Positions 1 to 5,103 are shown, counted from the first letter of the stretch. The stretch: 5,162 nucleotides of DNA from Ignavibacteriales bacterium (GCA_003142915.1 PLNZ01000146.1:1-5162), one strand, 5' to 3'. The notes: generated by a model not told the origin, from the letters alone. Numbers and translations are program-made.

Positions 1-120
1 TTTAAGATTGTTGAATTGTTTAACATTCAATAAAATAACGTGGAAAGATGAACTTTACATCTGGAAAGTTAAAATCAAAATATTTCCGACTGAATCTATA
101 CCTACATAGAATTGCGTATA

Positions 121-125
121 AAGGA
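121..125 (+). promoter_or_regulatory. Shine-Dalgarno that decides the start at 132
   Basis: AAGGA lies 6 nt before the ATG at 132. The alternative ATG at 48 has a purine run (GGAAAG) lying directly against it, which is too close to act as a ribosome binding site. Confidence 0.6.
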
Positions 126-131
126 ATTATT

Positions 132-1238
132 ATGAATAAAACTTTAAGATTTATATTAATTATATATTTATTTAGTTCTGCAATATCATCTATTCAATCT
201 CAAACTATCTCTAAAAGCCCTACAAAGGAAAATATATATAGTCTTTGCAACATTAATAATTCTAAATTCCTGCTACATACTTTTACATTTTTTATGCAAC
301 ATGAGAAAAAGAAATGTATAGCAATTTTTGCAGACAAAGATAACATTTCATATGGAAGATTTAGAGCTCCACTAACAAAAGTATTTATTCTTAGAAATGA
401 TAAATCAGAATGGGTATTTGAATATAAGAATCAAGATTTTGGTAAAATAGAGAATGTTGGAGAGAATGAAGGAATTGGAAGTTTTGGAAAATTGTATGAC
501 TGTGAGTTAAAAAAGATTGGGAATGATGATGTTGGTTTAATATTCAATGCTAGAAATTTTAGTAGGATTATGCCATATTATGAAAATAATTTTACTAATG
601 GATGTGAAATAGTTACTTGGCTTAATAGTGATGAGGATCAAATTGAACACGATGAGCCATATAAATATGTAGCTAGTTTTAAGTTTATAGCAGAAAGTTC
701 AAAAAAATATTATGATATACAAGTTTTAGCCAATGGGAATGTTGACCAATATGGCAATAATAGTGATGTTAAAAATAAAATTATGAATTACATATTCTCA
801 GATGGTAAGTATTTATCTGCTGAATCAAATATTTTAATCGGAGATGTATTTTATGTTGGTAAATTAAAGTATCAAGTAAATAAAGTAGAATTTACTAAAA
901 AGATAGAAAATCTTTTAACATCAAAATTAGCAGATGGAATTTATCTTATTGTTTATTTGACCGTGATAAATAATAGTAGAGAATCTGTTTCTTTAATGAG
1001 TTCTAAGTTTAAAGTACTAGATTCAGAAAATAATGAATTTGAAACATCACAAGATGCAATCTCTATTTTGTTTCTAAATGAGAAAGATAAAGCATTTATA
1101 CTAAAAGATATTCCTCCTAAAATACCTAAAGAATTAATAATTCCATTCGAAGTTCCTTCTTCAAATGACGTTTATAAGTTAAAGGTATCTGGTAGTTTCT
1201 GGAGTGATGAAACATCATTTATAACTTTAAGGAGATAA
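132..1238 (+). CDS. Exported protein with C-terminal DUF4352-like domain
   Basis: The predicted product is 368 aa. I chose the ATG at 132 because AAGGA sits 6 nt upstream and the first ~24 residues form a Sec signal peptide: MNK, then a hydrophobic stretch LRFILIIYLFSSAIS, then a polar exit near SIQSQ. An in-frame ATG at 48 would bury this signal behind 28 polar residues. There is no lipobox cysteine, so the protein is probably periplasmic or secreted. Residues ~40-230 are an unrecognised, probably beta-rich region. Residues ~235-366 match the DUF4352 pattern: GDVFYVGKLKYQVNKVE, then ADGIYLIVYLTVINNS, then YKLKVSGSFW near the end. DUF4352 is an immunoglobulin-like fold in many exported bacterial proteins and has no defined reaction. 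The gene is coupled to the nuclease-like gene 4 nt downstream. The function is unknown; the domain call is from pattern memory. Confidence 0.8.
   Translation: MNKTLRFILIIYLFSSAISSIQSQTISKSPTKENIYSLCNINNSKFLLHTFTFFMQHEKKKCIAIFADKDNISYGRFRAPLTKVFILRNDKSEWVFEYKNQDFGKIENVGENEGIGSFGKLYDCELKKIGNDDVGLIFNARNFSRIMPYYENNFTNGCEIVTWLNSDEDQIEHDEPYKYVASFKFIAESSKKYYDIQVLANGNVDQYGNNSDVKNKIMNYIFSDGKYLSAESNILIGDVFYVGKLKYQVNKVEFTKKIENLLTSKLADGIYLIVYLTVINNSRESVSLMSSKFKVLDSENNEFETSQDAISILFLNEKDKAFILKDIPPKIPKELIIPFEVPSSNDVYKLKVSGSFWSDETSFITLRR
1229..1234 (+). promoter_or_regulatory. Shine-Dalgarno inside the end of the upstream gene
   Basis: AAGGAG lies 8 nt before the ATG at 1243. It overlaps the last sense codons of the exported-protein gene, whose TAA stop is at 1236-1238. 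Ribosomes finishing the first gene end on this site, which suggests translational coupling of the pair. Confidence 0.7.
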
Positions 1239-1242
1239 GATA

Positions 1243-1839
1243 ATGGCAAATGACAATTATAAATCAATTGTATCTTCTGCTTTTATTGATATATTAAAGC
1301 AATTTAGAGAAAATCCATATTATTATTTTTATGAAGAGGATATTAGAGTAGATTTAGCGCAAAAGCTGATTAAGGAGAGTGAACAAATAGAAGTAACACA
1401 CCCACATTCACATAAAAAAATCCTAACTACTCCAATCAAATGTGAATATCCGGGCAATCAACAAAATAATAATAGACACGATATTGTTTTCGTACAAAGA
1501 AATAGTTTTGATAATATTTATATTCTTGATATACCTGTTATTATTGAATTAAAGCTTGGTTCAAAAAGTTATGATCGATGTAGTGAATTTAAAGAAGATA
1601 TAAAAAAGTTATTAGGTTATAAGTATAATCATTCTATTAATTTAGGAATTGCTGTTTATTTTTATCAAGATGAAGTCGAAAGTAAACTTTTTGATATATG
1701 GTTTAGAGATATTATTGAAAAATTTAAAAAGGTTGAAATGGAAAAAATCACTTTCGATTCTCCCGATTCTCCATTGATAAATAGTTTTATTGTTACTCCT
1801 GATTCAATATTATGGGCTGACACTTATATTAATTATTGA
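1243..1839 (+). CDS. PD-(D/E)XK nuclease-like protein
   Basis: This is a 198-aa soluble protein with no signal peptide or membrane segment. A restriction-endonuclease-like core can be read as follows: a helix with conserved acids (YEEDIRVDLAQKL, residues 30-42), a strand with RHDIVFV (D80), and a strand VIIELKLG giving E102-x-K104. D80...E102-x-K104 is the usual metal-binding and catalytic set of the PD-(D/E)XK superfamily. An acidic helix near the N-terminus (E31/E32) is also common in these families. Residues 107-128 (SKSYDRCSEFKEDIKKLLGY) would form the following helix. The likely role is DNA cleavage or processing, possibly in defence, but no methyltransferase, helicase or antitoxin lies beside it. 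The only partner is the exported DUF4352-like protein upstream, which is unusual for a nuclease. The superfamily call is fairly secure; specificity and role are unknown. Confidence 0.7.
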   Translation: MANDNYKSIVSSAFIDILKQFRENPYYYFYEEDIRVDLAQKLIKESEQIEVTHPHSHKKILTTPIKCEYPGNQQNNNRHDIVFVQRNSFDNIYILDIPVIIELKLGSKSYDRCSEFKEDIKKLLGYKYNHSINLGIAVYFYQDEVESKLFDIWFRDIIEKFKKVEMEKITFDSPDSPLINSFIVTPDSILWADTYINY

Positions 1840-1996
1840 CTAAATATAAGCAGACTATCAATACACCACGATAATCATAGCAATAGCATGAGGTTTATTA
1901 AGCGTAGGAGAACATAACGAAATGATTATTTTATGACGATTGTTGCTAATTTGTTGCCCGAAATTTATTAACTATATATAAATAAGCCATTTAACC
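1840..1996. other. AT-rich intergenic stretch downstream of the nuclease gene
   Basis: No protein-like reading frame of useful length was found on either strand. No hairpin followed by a T-run is visible after the stop at 1839, so the operon's terminator is not identified. The stretch contains two TTGTTGC copies, listed separately, and AATGATTAT at 1921-1929, which recurs at 2005-2013. Confidence 0.5.
1940..1957 (+). repeat. TTGTTGC direct repeat, 11-nt period
   Basis: TTGTTGC occurs at 1940-1946 and again at 1951-1957, separated by TAAT. The period is about one helical turn, which would suit a small protein-binding or recombinase arm site. It is short and in AT-rich DNA, so it may be chance. 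Confidence 0.3.
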
Positions 1997-2137
1997 CTAT
2001 TTATAATGATTATCAGATATGGATACGCCCGGATATTTTTTCTCCAACCATTTTTCCATTTTATTGTGTTCTCCAATAAAGATGGTAAAACAACCGTCAT
2101 AAATTCCGTCAGGTACATTTTGAAATACTTTAAACAT
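1997..2137 (-). CDS. Small ORF, 46 aa, unrecognised
   Basis: An ATG at 2137 (minus strand) opens a 46-codon frame ending in TAG. The product starts MFKVFQNVPDGIYDGC and ends KYPGVSISDNHYK. Its composition is protein-like: mixed charged and aromatic residues, a KMEKWLEKKY amphipathic helix, and Gly and Pro at turns. The overlapping + strand frame at 2006-2257 reads as a low-complexity hydrophobic/aromatic shadow. No Shine-Dalgarno is visible before the ATG, and two in-frame stops lie just upstream, so it is either a real small protein or the surviving piece of a larger decayed gene. It lies downstream of the perfect minus-strand promoter at 2309-2337, but a terminator-like hairpin intervenes. 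I do not recognise the family. Confidence 0.4.
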   Translation of the reverse strand: MFKVFQNVPDGIYDGCFTIFIGEHNKMEKWLEKKYPGVSISDNHYK

Positions 2138-2160
2138 ATATTACGCTTAAGGGGGATATT

Positions 2161-2179
2161 AGCCCTTGAGTGTGGGGCT
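2161..2179. repeat. Small inverted repeat AGCCC/GGGCT
   Basis: AGCCC (2161-2165) and GGGCT (2175-2179) form a 5-bp stem with a 9-nt loop. On the + strand it is followed by TATTATTTT, so it could be a weak terminator for + strand transcription running out of the nuclease operon. The stem is short, so confidence is low. Confidence 0.25.
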
Positions 2180-2181
2180 TA

Positions 2182-2274
2182 TTATTTTAGCTTTTTAATA
2201 ACATTATTAAGATTATCAGTATTTGCTTCTTTAGAACGGTTAAAAATTAACCTATAAGAACACGCTCATTTCAT
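2182..2274 (-). pseudogene. Possible decayed small ORF with TGA at codon 3
   Basis: On the minus strand the frame reads ATG AAA TGA, then 27 open codons including NRSKEANTDNLNNV and ending IKKLK before two successive TAA stops (2182-2184, 2179-2181). The downstream part has the look of a charged helical C-terminus. The TGA immediately after the start means it is not translated as written. The nuclease gene in this window ends in TGA, so a TGA-recoding genetic code is not suggested. It also overlaps the hairpin at 2246-2282 and may instead be non-coding leader. Confidence 0.2.
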
Positions 2275-2282
2275 AGGTTAAT
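2242..2282 (-). terminator. Terminator-like hairpin, minus strand
   Basis: ATTAACCTAT (2246-2255) and ATAGGTTAAT (2273-2282) form a perfect 10-bp stem with a 17-nt loop. Read on the minus strand the stem is followed by TTTT (2242-2245), as in a Rho-independent terminator. The stem is AT-rich and the T-run short, so it may be a weak terminator or an attenuator for transcription from the promoter at 2309-2337. Confidence 0.45.
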
Positions 2283-2302
2283 CATCATCATTTGAGCAGT
2301 AT
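2242..2302 (-). ncRNA. Candidate short RNA or attenuated leader
   Basis: Transcription from the perfect promoter at 2309-2337 would start near 2302 and could stop after the hairpin at 2246-2282, giving an RNA of about 60 nt. Its 5' end would be about 20 nt single-stranded, followed by one 10-bp hairpin and a U-run. Only tiny frames occur in it (MMMINL-stop and ATG AAA TGA). Position beside a primase-like gene would fit an antisense regulator of a replicon, but this is inference. It could equally be the 5' leader of the small ORFs downstream. Confidence 0.25.
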
Positions 2303-2308
2303 ATTTTT

Positions 2309-2337
2309 ATTATATCATACCAATTTTTGAGTGTCAA
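2309..2337 (-). promoter_or_regulatory. Perfect sigma-70 consensus promoter, minus strand
   Basis: On the minus strand TTGACA (2332-2337) is followed by exactly 17 nt and then TATAAT (2309-2314), so both hexamers and the spacing are ideal. It lies just beyond the terminator of the primase-like gene and fires away from it, so it starts a new transcript near 2302. A consensus of this kind is more typical of Firmicutes, Proteobacteria or mobile DNA than of Bacteroidota housekeeping promoters, which use a TTTG/TAnnTTTG pattern. Confidence 0.7.
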
Positions 2338-2345
2338 CTGTGGAT

Positions 2346-2369
2346 AAAAAAGCTCTGCCTAAGCAGAGC
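2346..2369 (-). terminator. Rho-independent terminator overlapping the primase-like gene end
   Basis: GCTCTGC (2352-2358) and GCAGAGC (2363-2369) form a perfect 7-bp GC-rich stem with a 4-nt loop. On the minus strand it is followed by six Ts (2346-2351). The TAG stop codon of the primase-like gene (2359-2361) lies in the loop, so the last two codons before the stop are part of the stem. Confidence 0.85.
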
Positions 2370-3084
2370 ATTTAACAAAAGTTAGCCTCGCAAGTCTAAC
2401 GACTATGTTATCCGGTTCGGGGTGGACAAGAACTACACGGGTGAACCGTGATAACTGCTCGGCCTGAATTTCAGTCATAGTTTTTCCTATTAAAGCTACG
2501 CTTGGCGTTCCGGCCTTAACTAACCTAAGACATGAAAAAATATCAACTGTTAAAGTAACTTCATCGCTAAAACTAGCAGGATTATACAAGGTGCGCTTAA
2601 ATCCTTTAGGGAAAAACCATTCGTCTTTTTGAAAATTATAGGCAACATAACCGGAATGTTGTCCCTTTTCATCATAGGTCTTAAAAGCTATCTTACCGGC
2701 AATAATAGAATGTTGTTTGACCAATCCTATTTCAAATTCCTTTGCCATTTCTTCGGATATTTTATCTTCCAAGAATTTACAGTAATGTAATTCAAGATTT
2801 GGCAATTCTCTTTTAGGCTCTTTCGGGGTGGTTAGGAAATGGTCTTTAAGCTCTTTGGCTGCGCTTCTAAGATCGATGGATTTTGTGGTAGATAAGAAAT
2901 TGATTATGCTCCCCTTATCCTCGGCTTTGGGGTTAAAATAAAGGTTCTTGTCGGGACTGACAATAAATCCCTCGCCTCTTATTTCGCCGTTTTGATAGAC
3001 GGAATAAGGAATGTTAAGCCAATCTAATACATCTTTAAATTGTATCTTCTGGCTAATCTCAGCGAAATTTAAAAATTCAGACAT
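2359..3084 (-). CDS. Diverged DnaG/TOPRIM-like primase-related protein
   Basis: The product is 241 aa. Residues ~8-85 follow the layout of a DnaG CHC2 N-terminal domain (QFKDVLDWLNIPY, then IRGEGF, then KGSIINFL, then a SAAKEL helix), but every zinc-binding Cys and His is missing. Residues ~120-170 resemble the DnaG core (AGKIAFKTYDEKGQHSGYVA), and ~175-235 resemble TOPRIM (LRLVKAGTPSVALIGKTM, then RVVLVHPEPD). The TOPRIM glutamate and first DxD aspartate are replaced (TVDIF, HPEPD), so catalysis is doubtful. At 241 aa it lacks most of DnaG, including the DnaB-binding end. It ends inside its own terminator, which argues that the 3' end is natural rather than broken. No Shine-Dalgarno precedes the ATG at 3084, and stops lie just upstream in frame. 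A role in plasmid, phage or integrative-element replication, or a regulatory non-catalytic role, is plausible. The family call rests on pattern matching only. Confidence 0.6.
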   Translation of the reverse strand: MSEFLNFAEISQKIQFKDVLDWLNIPYSVYQNGEIRGEGFIVSPDKNLYFNPKAEDKGSIINFLSTTKSIDLRSAAKELKDHFLTTPKEPKRELPNLELHYCKFLEDKISEEMAKEFEIGLVKQHSIIAGKIAFKTYDEKGQHSGYVAYNFQKDEWFFPKGFKRTLYNPASFSDEVTLTVDIFSCLRLVKAGTPSVALIGKTMTEIQAEQLSRFTRVVLVHPEPDNIVVRLARLTFVKCSA

Positions 3085-3156
3085 TCGGGACGTTATACTG
3101 AGTTAAAGGAAGTAAAGACGGAATTAACAGAGGTCCGAGTATGGTCAAAAGAACTA

Positions 3157-3357
3157 TTGTGCCCGGATTTATTTTCGGGGATAGAAGAGATCCTTGCAGG
3201 AAACAGAGAAGTATTATTGGGAGAAACTGTATTAAATATCGGGGACGAGTGTACCTTAGAAGATGGCAGCTATAAAGTCAAAGCCATTGCCCAGAGTTTA
3301 AGCCGGAAAGATAAAGTCAGAATATTGAAGAACAGTTTAACGATTTATCTTTACTAA
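3157..3357 (+). CDS. 3' part of an unrecognised gene, start unclear
   Basis: The best nominal start is TTG at 3157 (66 aa), but no Shine-Dalgarno precedes it, and the same frame is open from 3073 with 28 more protein-like residues (RYTELKEVKTELTEVRVWSK). That makes 3157 unlikely as the true start. The upstream part looks helical or coiled-coil. The downstream part (REVLLGETVLNIGDECTLED, then GSYKVKAIAQSL) looks like a small beta domain. The frame overlaps the start of the divergent primase-like gene by 12 bp (3073-3084) and has no ATG, so the gene has probably lost its 5' end. Codon use resembles the primase-like gene and is less AT-rich than the left genes, suggesting both came together. I do not recognise the family. 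Confidence 0.4.
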   Translation: MCPDLFSGIEEILAGNREVLLGETVLNIGDECTLEDGSYKVKAIAQSLSRKDKVRILKNSLTIYLY

Positions 3358-3447
3358 GAACCACGGCCAGAATCCTCAGCTATATCCTTCCAAACTATAC
3401 AAGCATTATTAATAAACTGCTTATACAGACACACGTATAGCCCAAGC

Positions 3448-3492
3448 GACTTAGCTCCGCCCGCCTCCGGCTTTAAGGCTTCCGCCTAAGTC
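3448..3492. repeat. GC-rich inverted repeat with 7-bp arms
   Basis: GACTTAG (3448-3454) pairs with CTAAGTC (3486-3492) around a 31-nt loop rich in G and C, with GCCTCCGGC and GGCT repeats inside. It lies just beyond the 3' end of the T9SS gene. No T-run follows on the minus strand, so it is not a standard intrinsic terminator. It looks like a dispersed intergenic palindrome of the REP type. A second small palindrome (GAGATTT/AAGTCTC, 3495-3508) follows directly and touches the stop codon of the T9SS gene. Confidence 0.45.
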
Positions 3493-3507
3493 TTGAGATT
3501 TAAGTCT

Positions 3508-4752
3508 CTATTTCAGGAGTAATAATTTCTTCGTTTGTGTAAAACTACCGACATGAATGCTATAGAAATAAACACCGCTTGTAAGTTTGTTTGCACTAAA
3601 ATTAATAGAATATGTTCCTGCCAGTTTTTGTTCATTAACCAAGGTTGTTATTTCTTTCCCTAGTATATCATAAACTTTTAGTGTTACATATCCAGGCTTT
3701 GAAATAGCGTATTGAATAGTTGTAGTTGGGTTAAATGGATTGGGATAGTTTTGTGACAGTGCAAAAGTAATTCGAGATGGATTATCTTGCTTATCTATAC
3801 TTGTCACTATTCCGTTTTCGTTGAAAACTGCAAGCCCTCCATTGGTTGCTAACCATTTATTGTCATTGCTGTCTATTACAATGGCATACACATAGTTGCT
3901 TGGCAAGCCGGAATTTGTATCATTGTAAACCGTCCAGGTACTTCCGTCAAATTTTGAAAGTCCTCCATCAGCGTTACTTCCGACCCAAATATTTTTATTG
4001 TTTTCTATGGCTATTGATGTTAAATAATTTTGAGGATATCCGGGTTGAGAAATGAGATAATCTTTCCATGATGTATCATTAAATTTTACCAATCCCTCAC
4101 GAGTTGCAATCCATTTAATTTCATTTCCATCAATTCCAATAGCTAAAACATAATTTGTGGGCAATCCGGAATTTGAAGAGTTATAAACAGTCCAAATAGT
4201 ATCATTAAATTTTGCAATGCCGCCGTAAGTTCCAATCCATTTATTTCCCTTGCTGTCTTCATTAATAGTGAGAGCATAATTATTGGGCATGCCTGAATTG
4301 GAAGTATTATAAACAGTCCATTTTGTATCATCAAATTTTGCCATCCCACCACCTAATGTCCCGATCCACTTATTATCATATCTGTCGATAAAAATTGACG
4401 TGATAGCATTATTCGGCAATCCTGAGTTTGAAGTGTCAAAAACAGTCCAGTTTGTGCCGTCGAATTTTACAAGTCCACCCAGGTAGGTTCCAACCCACTT
4501 ATTCCCATTAGCATCAATAGCTATTGCCTGTAGATTATCATTAGGGAGTCCTGAATTAGTAGTATTGTAAATATTTAAAATAATGCCGGTATTATTAAGT
4601 TTTATTAATCCCTTGGTAGTGGACGCCCGAATAATATTATTTTCTATTTGTAATGAAGTCACACCTGTTGAATCGATATACGTCTTCCACTCAGGAATTT
4701 GCCCAAATGCAAAGGCCGAAAAAAACAATAATATACTTAACAACTTTTTCAA
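3508..4752 (-). CDS. T9SS-exported Reg_prop beta-propeller protein
   Basis: The product is 414 aa. Residues 1-18 are a Sec signal peptide (MKKLLSILLFFSAFAFGQ). Residues ~30-312 hold repeats of about 43 aa, each with a SGLP-like turn (67, 110, 153, 195, 281; QPGYP at 236), a NKW(I/V)GT strand, GG(L/M)xKF and WTVY. Counting the N-terminal one gives about seven blades, a closed propeller of the two-component-regulator-propeller type. Residues 333-414 are a type A T9SS sorting domain (SQNYPNPFNP, then VTLKVYDILGKE, then SGVYFYS, then KKLLLLK). The protein is therefore expected to cross the inner membrane by Sec and be secreted or surface-anchored by T9SS. It lacks the histidine kinase or response-regulator parts of hybrid Reg_prop sensors, so it is likely a surface ligand-binding or scaffold protein. 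It starts at TTG with GGGAGA 4 nt upstream. A relic paralogue lies upstream. Confidence 0.88.
   Translation of the reverse strand: MKKLLSILLFFSAFAFGQIPEWKTYIDSTGVTSLQIENNIIRASTTKGLIKLNNTGIILNIYNTTNSGLPNDNLQAIAIDANGNKWVGTYLGGLVKFDGTNWTVFDTSNSGLPNNAITSIFIDRYDNKWIGTLGGGMAKFDDTKWTVYNTSNSGMPNNYALTINEDSKGNKWIGTYGGIAKFNDTIWTVYNSSNSGLPTNYVLAIGIDGNEIKWIATREGLVKFNDTSWKDYLISQPGYPQNYLTSIAIENNKNIWVGSNADGGLSKFDGSTWTVYNDTNSGLPSNYVYAIVIDSNDNKWLATNGGLAVFNENGIVTSIDKQDNPSRITFALSQNYPNPFNPTTTIQYAISKPGYVTLKVYDILGKEITTLVNEQKLAGTYSINFSANKLTSGVYFYSIHVGSFTQTKKLLLLK
3819..4665 (-). repeat. Coding tandem repeats of the beta-propeller
   Basis: Six to seven repeats of about 126-132 bp encode the propeller blades of the T9SS protein. 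They are visibly similar in DNA as well as protein (recurring codons for WTVY, SNSGLP and KWIGT), which suggests expansion by tandem duplication. Confidence 0.55.
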
Positions 4753-4756
4753 TTAA

Positions 4757-4762
4757 TCTCCC
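4757..4762 (-). promoter_or_regulatory. Shine-Dalgarno that supports the TTG start at 4752
   Basis: GGGAGA on the minus strand lies 4 nt before TTG (4750-4752). The TTG opens a textbook signal peptide. The only nearby upstream ATG runs into a stop within four codons, so TTG is the real start. Confidence 0.55.
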
Positions 4763-4788
4763 ATCTAGTTAAACAGTAAGCAATGTTT

Positions 4789-5004
4789 TTATAACAAAAT
4801 TAGTTTCTTTGTTTGCGTAAAACTACCAGCTTGCATCCGGTAGAAATAAATCCCGCTTGAGAGATTACTCTAATTAAATTAAACAGAATAATTTTCCGCC
4901 GGTTTTTCACCATTAATTAAGGTCGCAATTTCTTTAACTAATATATCATACACTTTAAGTGCTACATATTCAGGTGTTGGGATAACTATAGTATACCCTA
5001 TTGT
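4789..5004 (-). pseudogene. Relic of a T9SS sorting domain (decayed paralogue)
   Basis: Translating the minus strand gives 71 codons that align with the sorting domain of the neighbouring T9SS protein: TIGYTIVIPTPEYVALKV, YDILVKEIATLINGEK, then SNLSSGIYFYRMQAGSFTQT and KKLILL. Two in-frame stops interrupt it (TAA at 4879-4881 and TAG at 4870-4872), and the final lysine expected after LILL is replaced by TAA at 4789-4791. No signal peptide, propeller or other body precedes the domain; the frame closes again at 5023-5025. Two extra residues before YVALKV compared with the intact copy suggest a separate paralogue rather than a recent duplicate. It is the 3' remnant of a once-secreted T9SS protein whose 5' part was deleted. 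Confidence 0.85.
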
Positions 5005-5021
5005 TTGGACAGCTTTTCTTT

Positions 5022-5041
5022 CCTATAATATACATTATAGG
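5022..5041. repeat. Perfect 8-bp inverted repeat CCTATAAT/ATTATAGG
   Basis: CCTATAAT (5022-5029) and ATTATAGG (5034-5041) are separated by ATAC. The repeat lies exactly where homology of the T9SS relic ends, so it could be an operator, a hairpin or a scar of the deletion that removed the gene body. Confidence 0.5.
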
Positions 5042-5103
5042 AACTCAATCTACAAATAATATTCCTAAAAATTATTTCAAATCGATTTTCATATTCATAG
5101 CTG

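Noticed and set aside
11..30. Inverted repeat TTGAAT/ATTCAA upstream of the first gene
   Set aside because: A 6-bp AT-rich stem with no T-run or other context; likely chance.
8..36. Possible sigma-70-like promoter TTGTTG-N17-TAAAAT before the first gene
   Set aside because: Only half of the -35 hexamer matches, and such matches are expected by chance in AT-rich DNA.
48..131. Longer start for the exported-protein gene at ATG 48
   Set aside because: It would add 28 polar residues before an obvious signal peptide and lacks a correctly spaced Shine-Dalgarno; the ATG at 132 has AAGGA 6 nt upstream.
2006..2257. 83-codon + strand frame
   Set aside because: It reads as a low-complexity hydrophobic/aromatic shadow, has no ribosome binding site, and overlaps a more protein-like minus-strand frame and the hairpin at 2246-2282.
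1840..2358. CRISPR array or tRNA gene
   Set aside because: No regularly spaced repeats and no cloverleaf-like arms or CCA-type end could be found by eye here or elsewhere in the window.
3358..3489. Read-through extension of the + strand fragment after TAA 3355-3357
   Set aside because: The frame stays open for 43 codons but runs through the palindrome and becomes Pro/Ala/Ser-rich low complexity, so it is not taken as coding.
3846..4055. + strand frame of 69 codons
   Set aside because: It is the antisense shadow of the propeller repeats of the T9SS gene.
4143..4352. Minus-strand frame of 69 codons in another frame
   Set aside because: It is an out-of-frame shadow created by the repeated blade codons of the T9SS gene.
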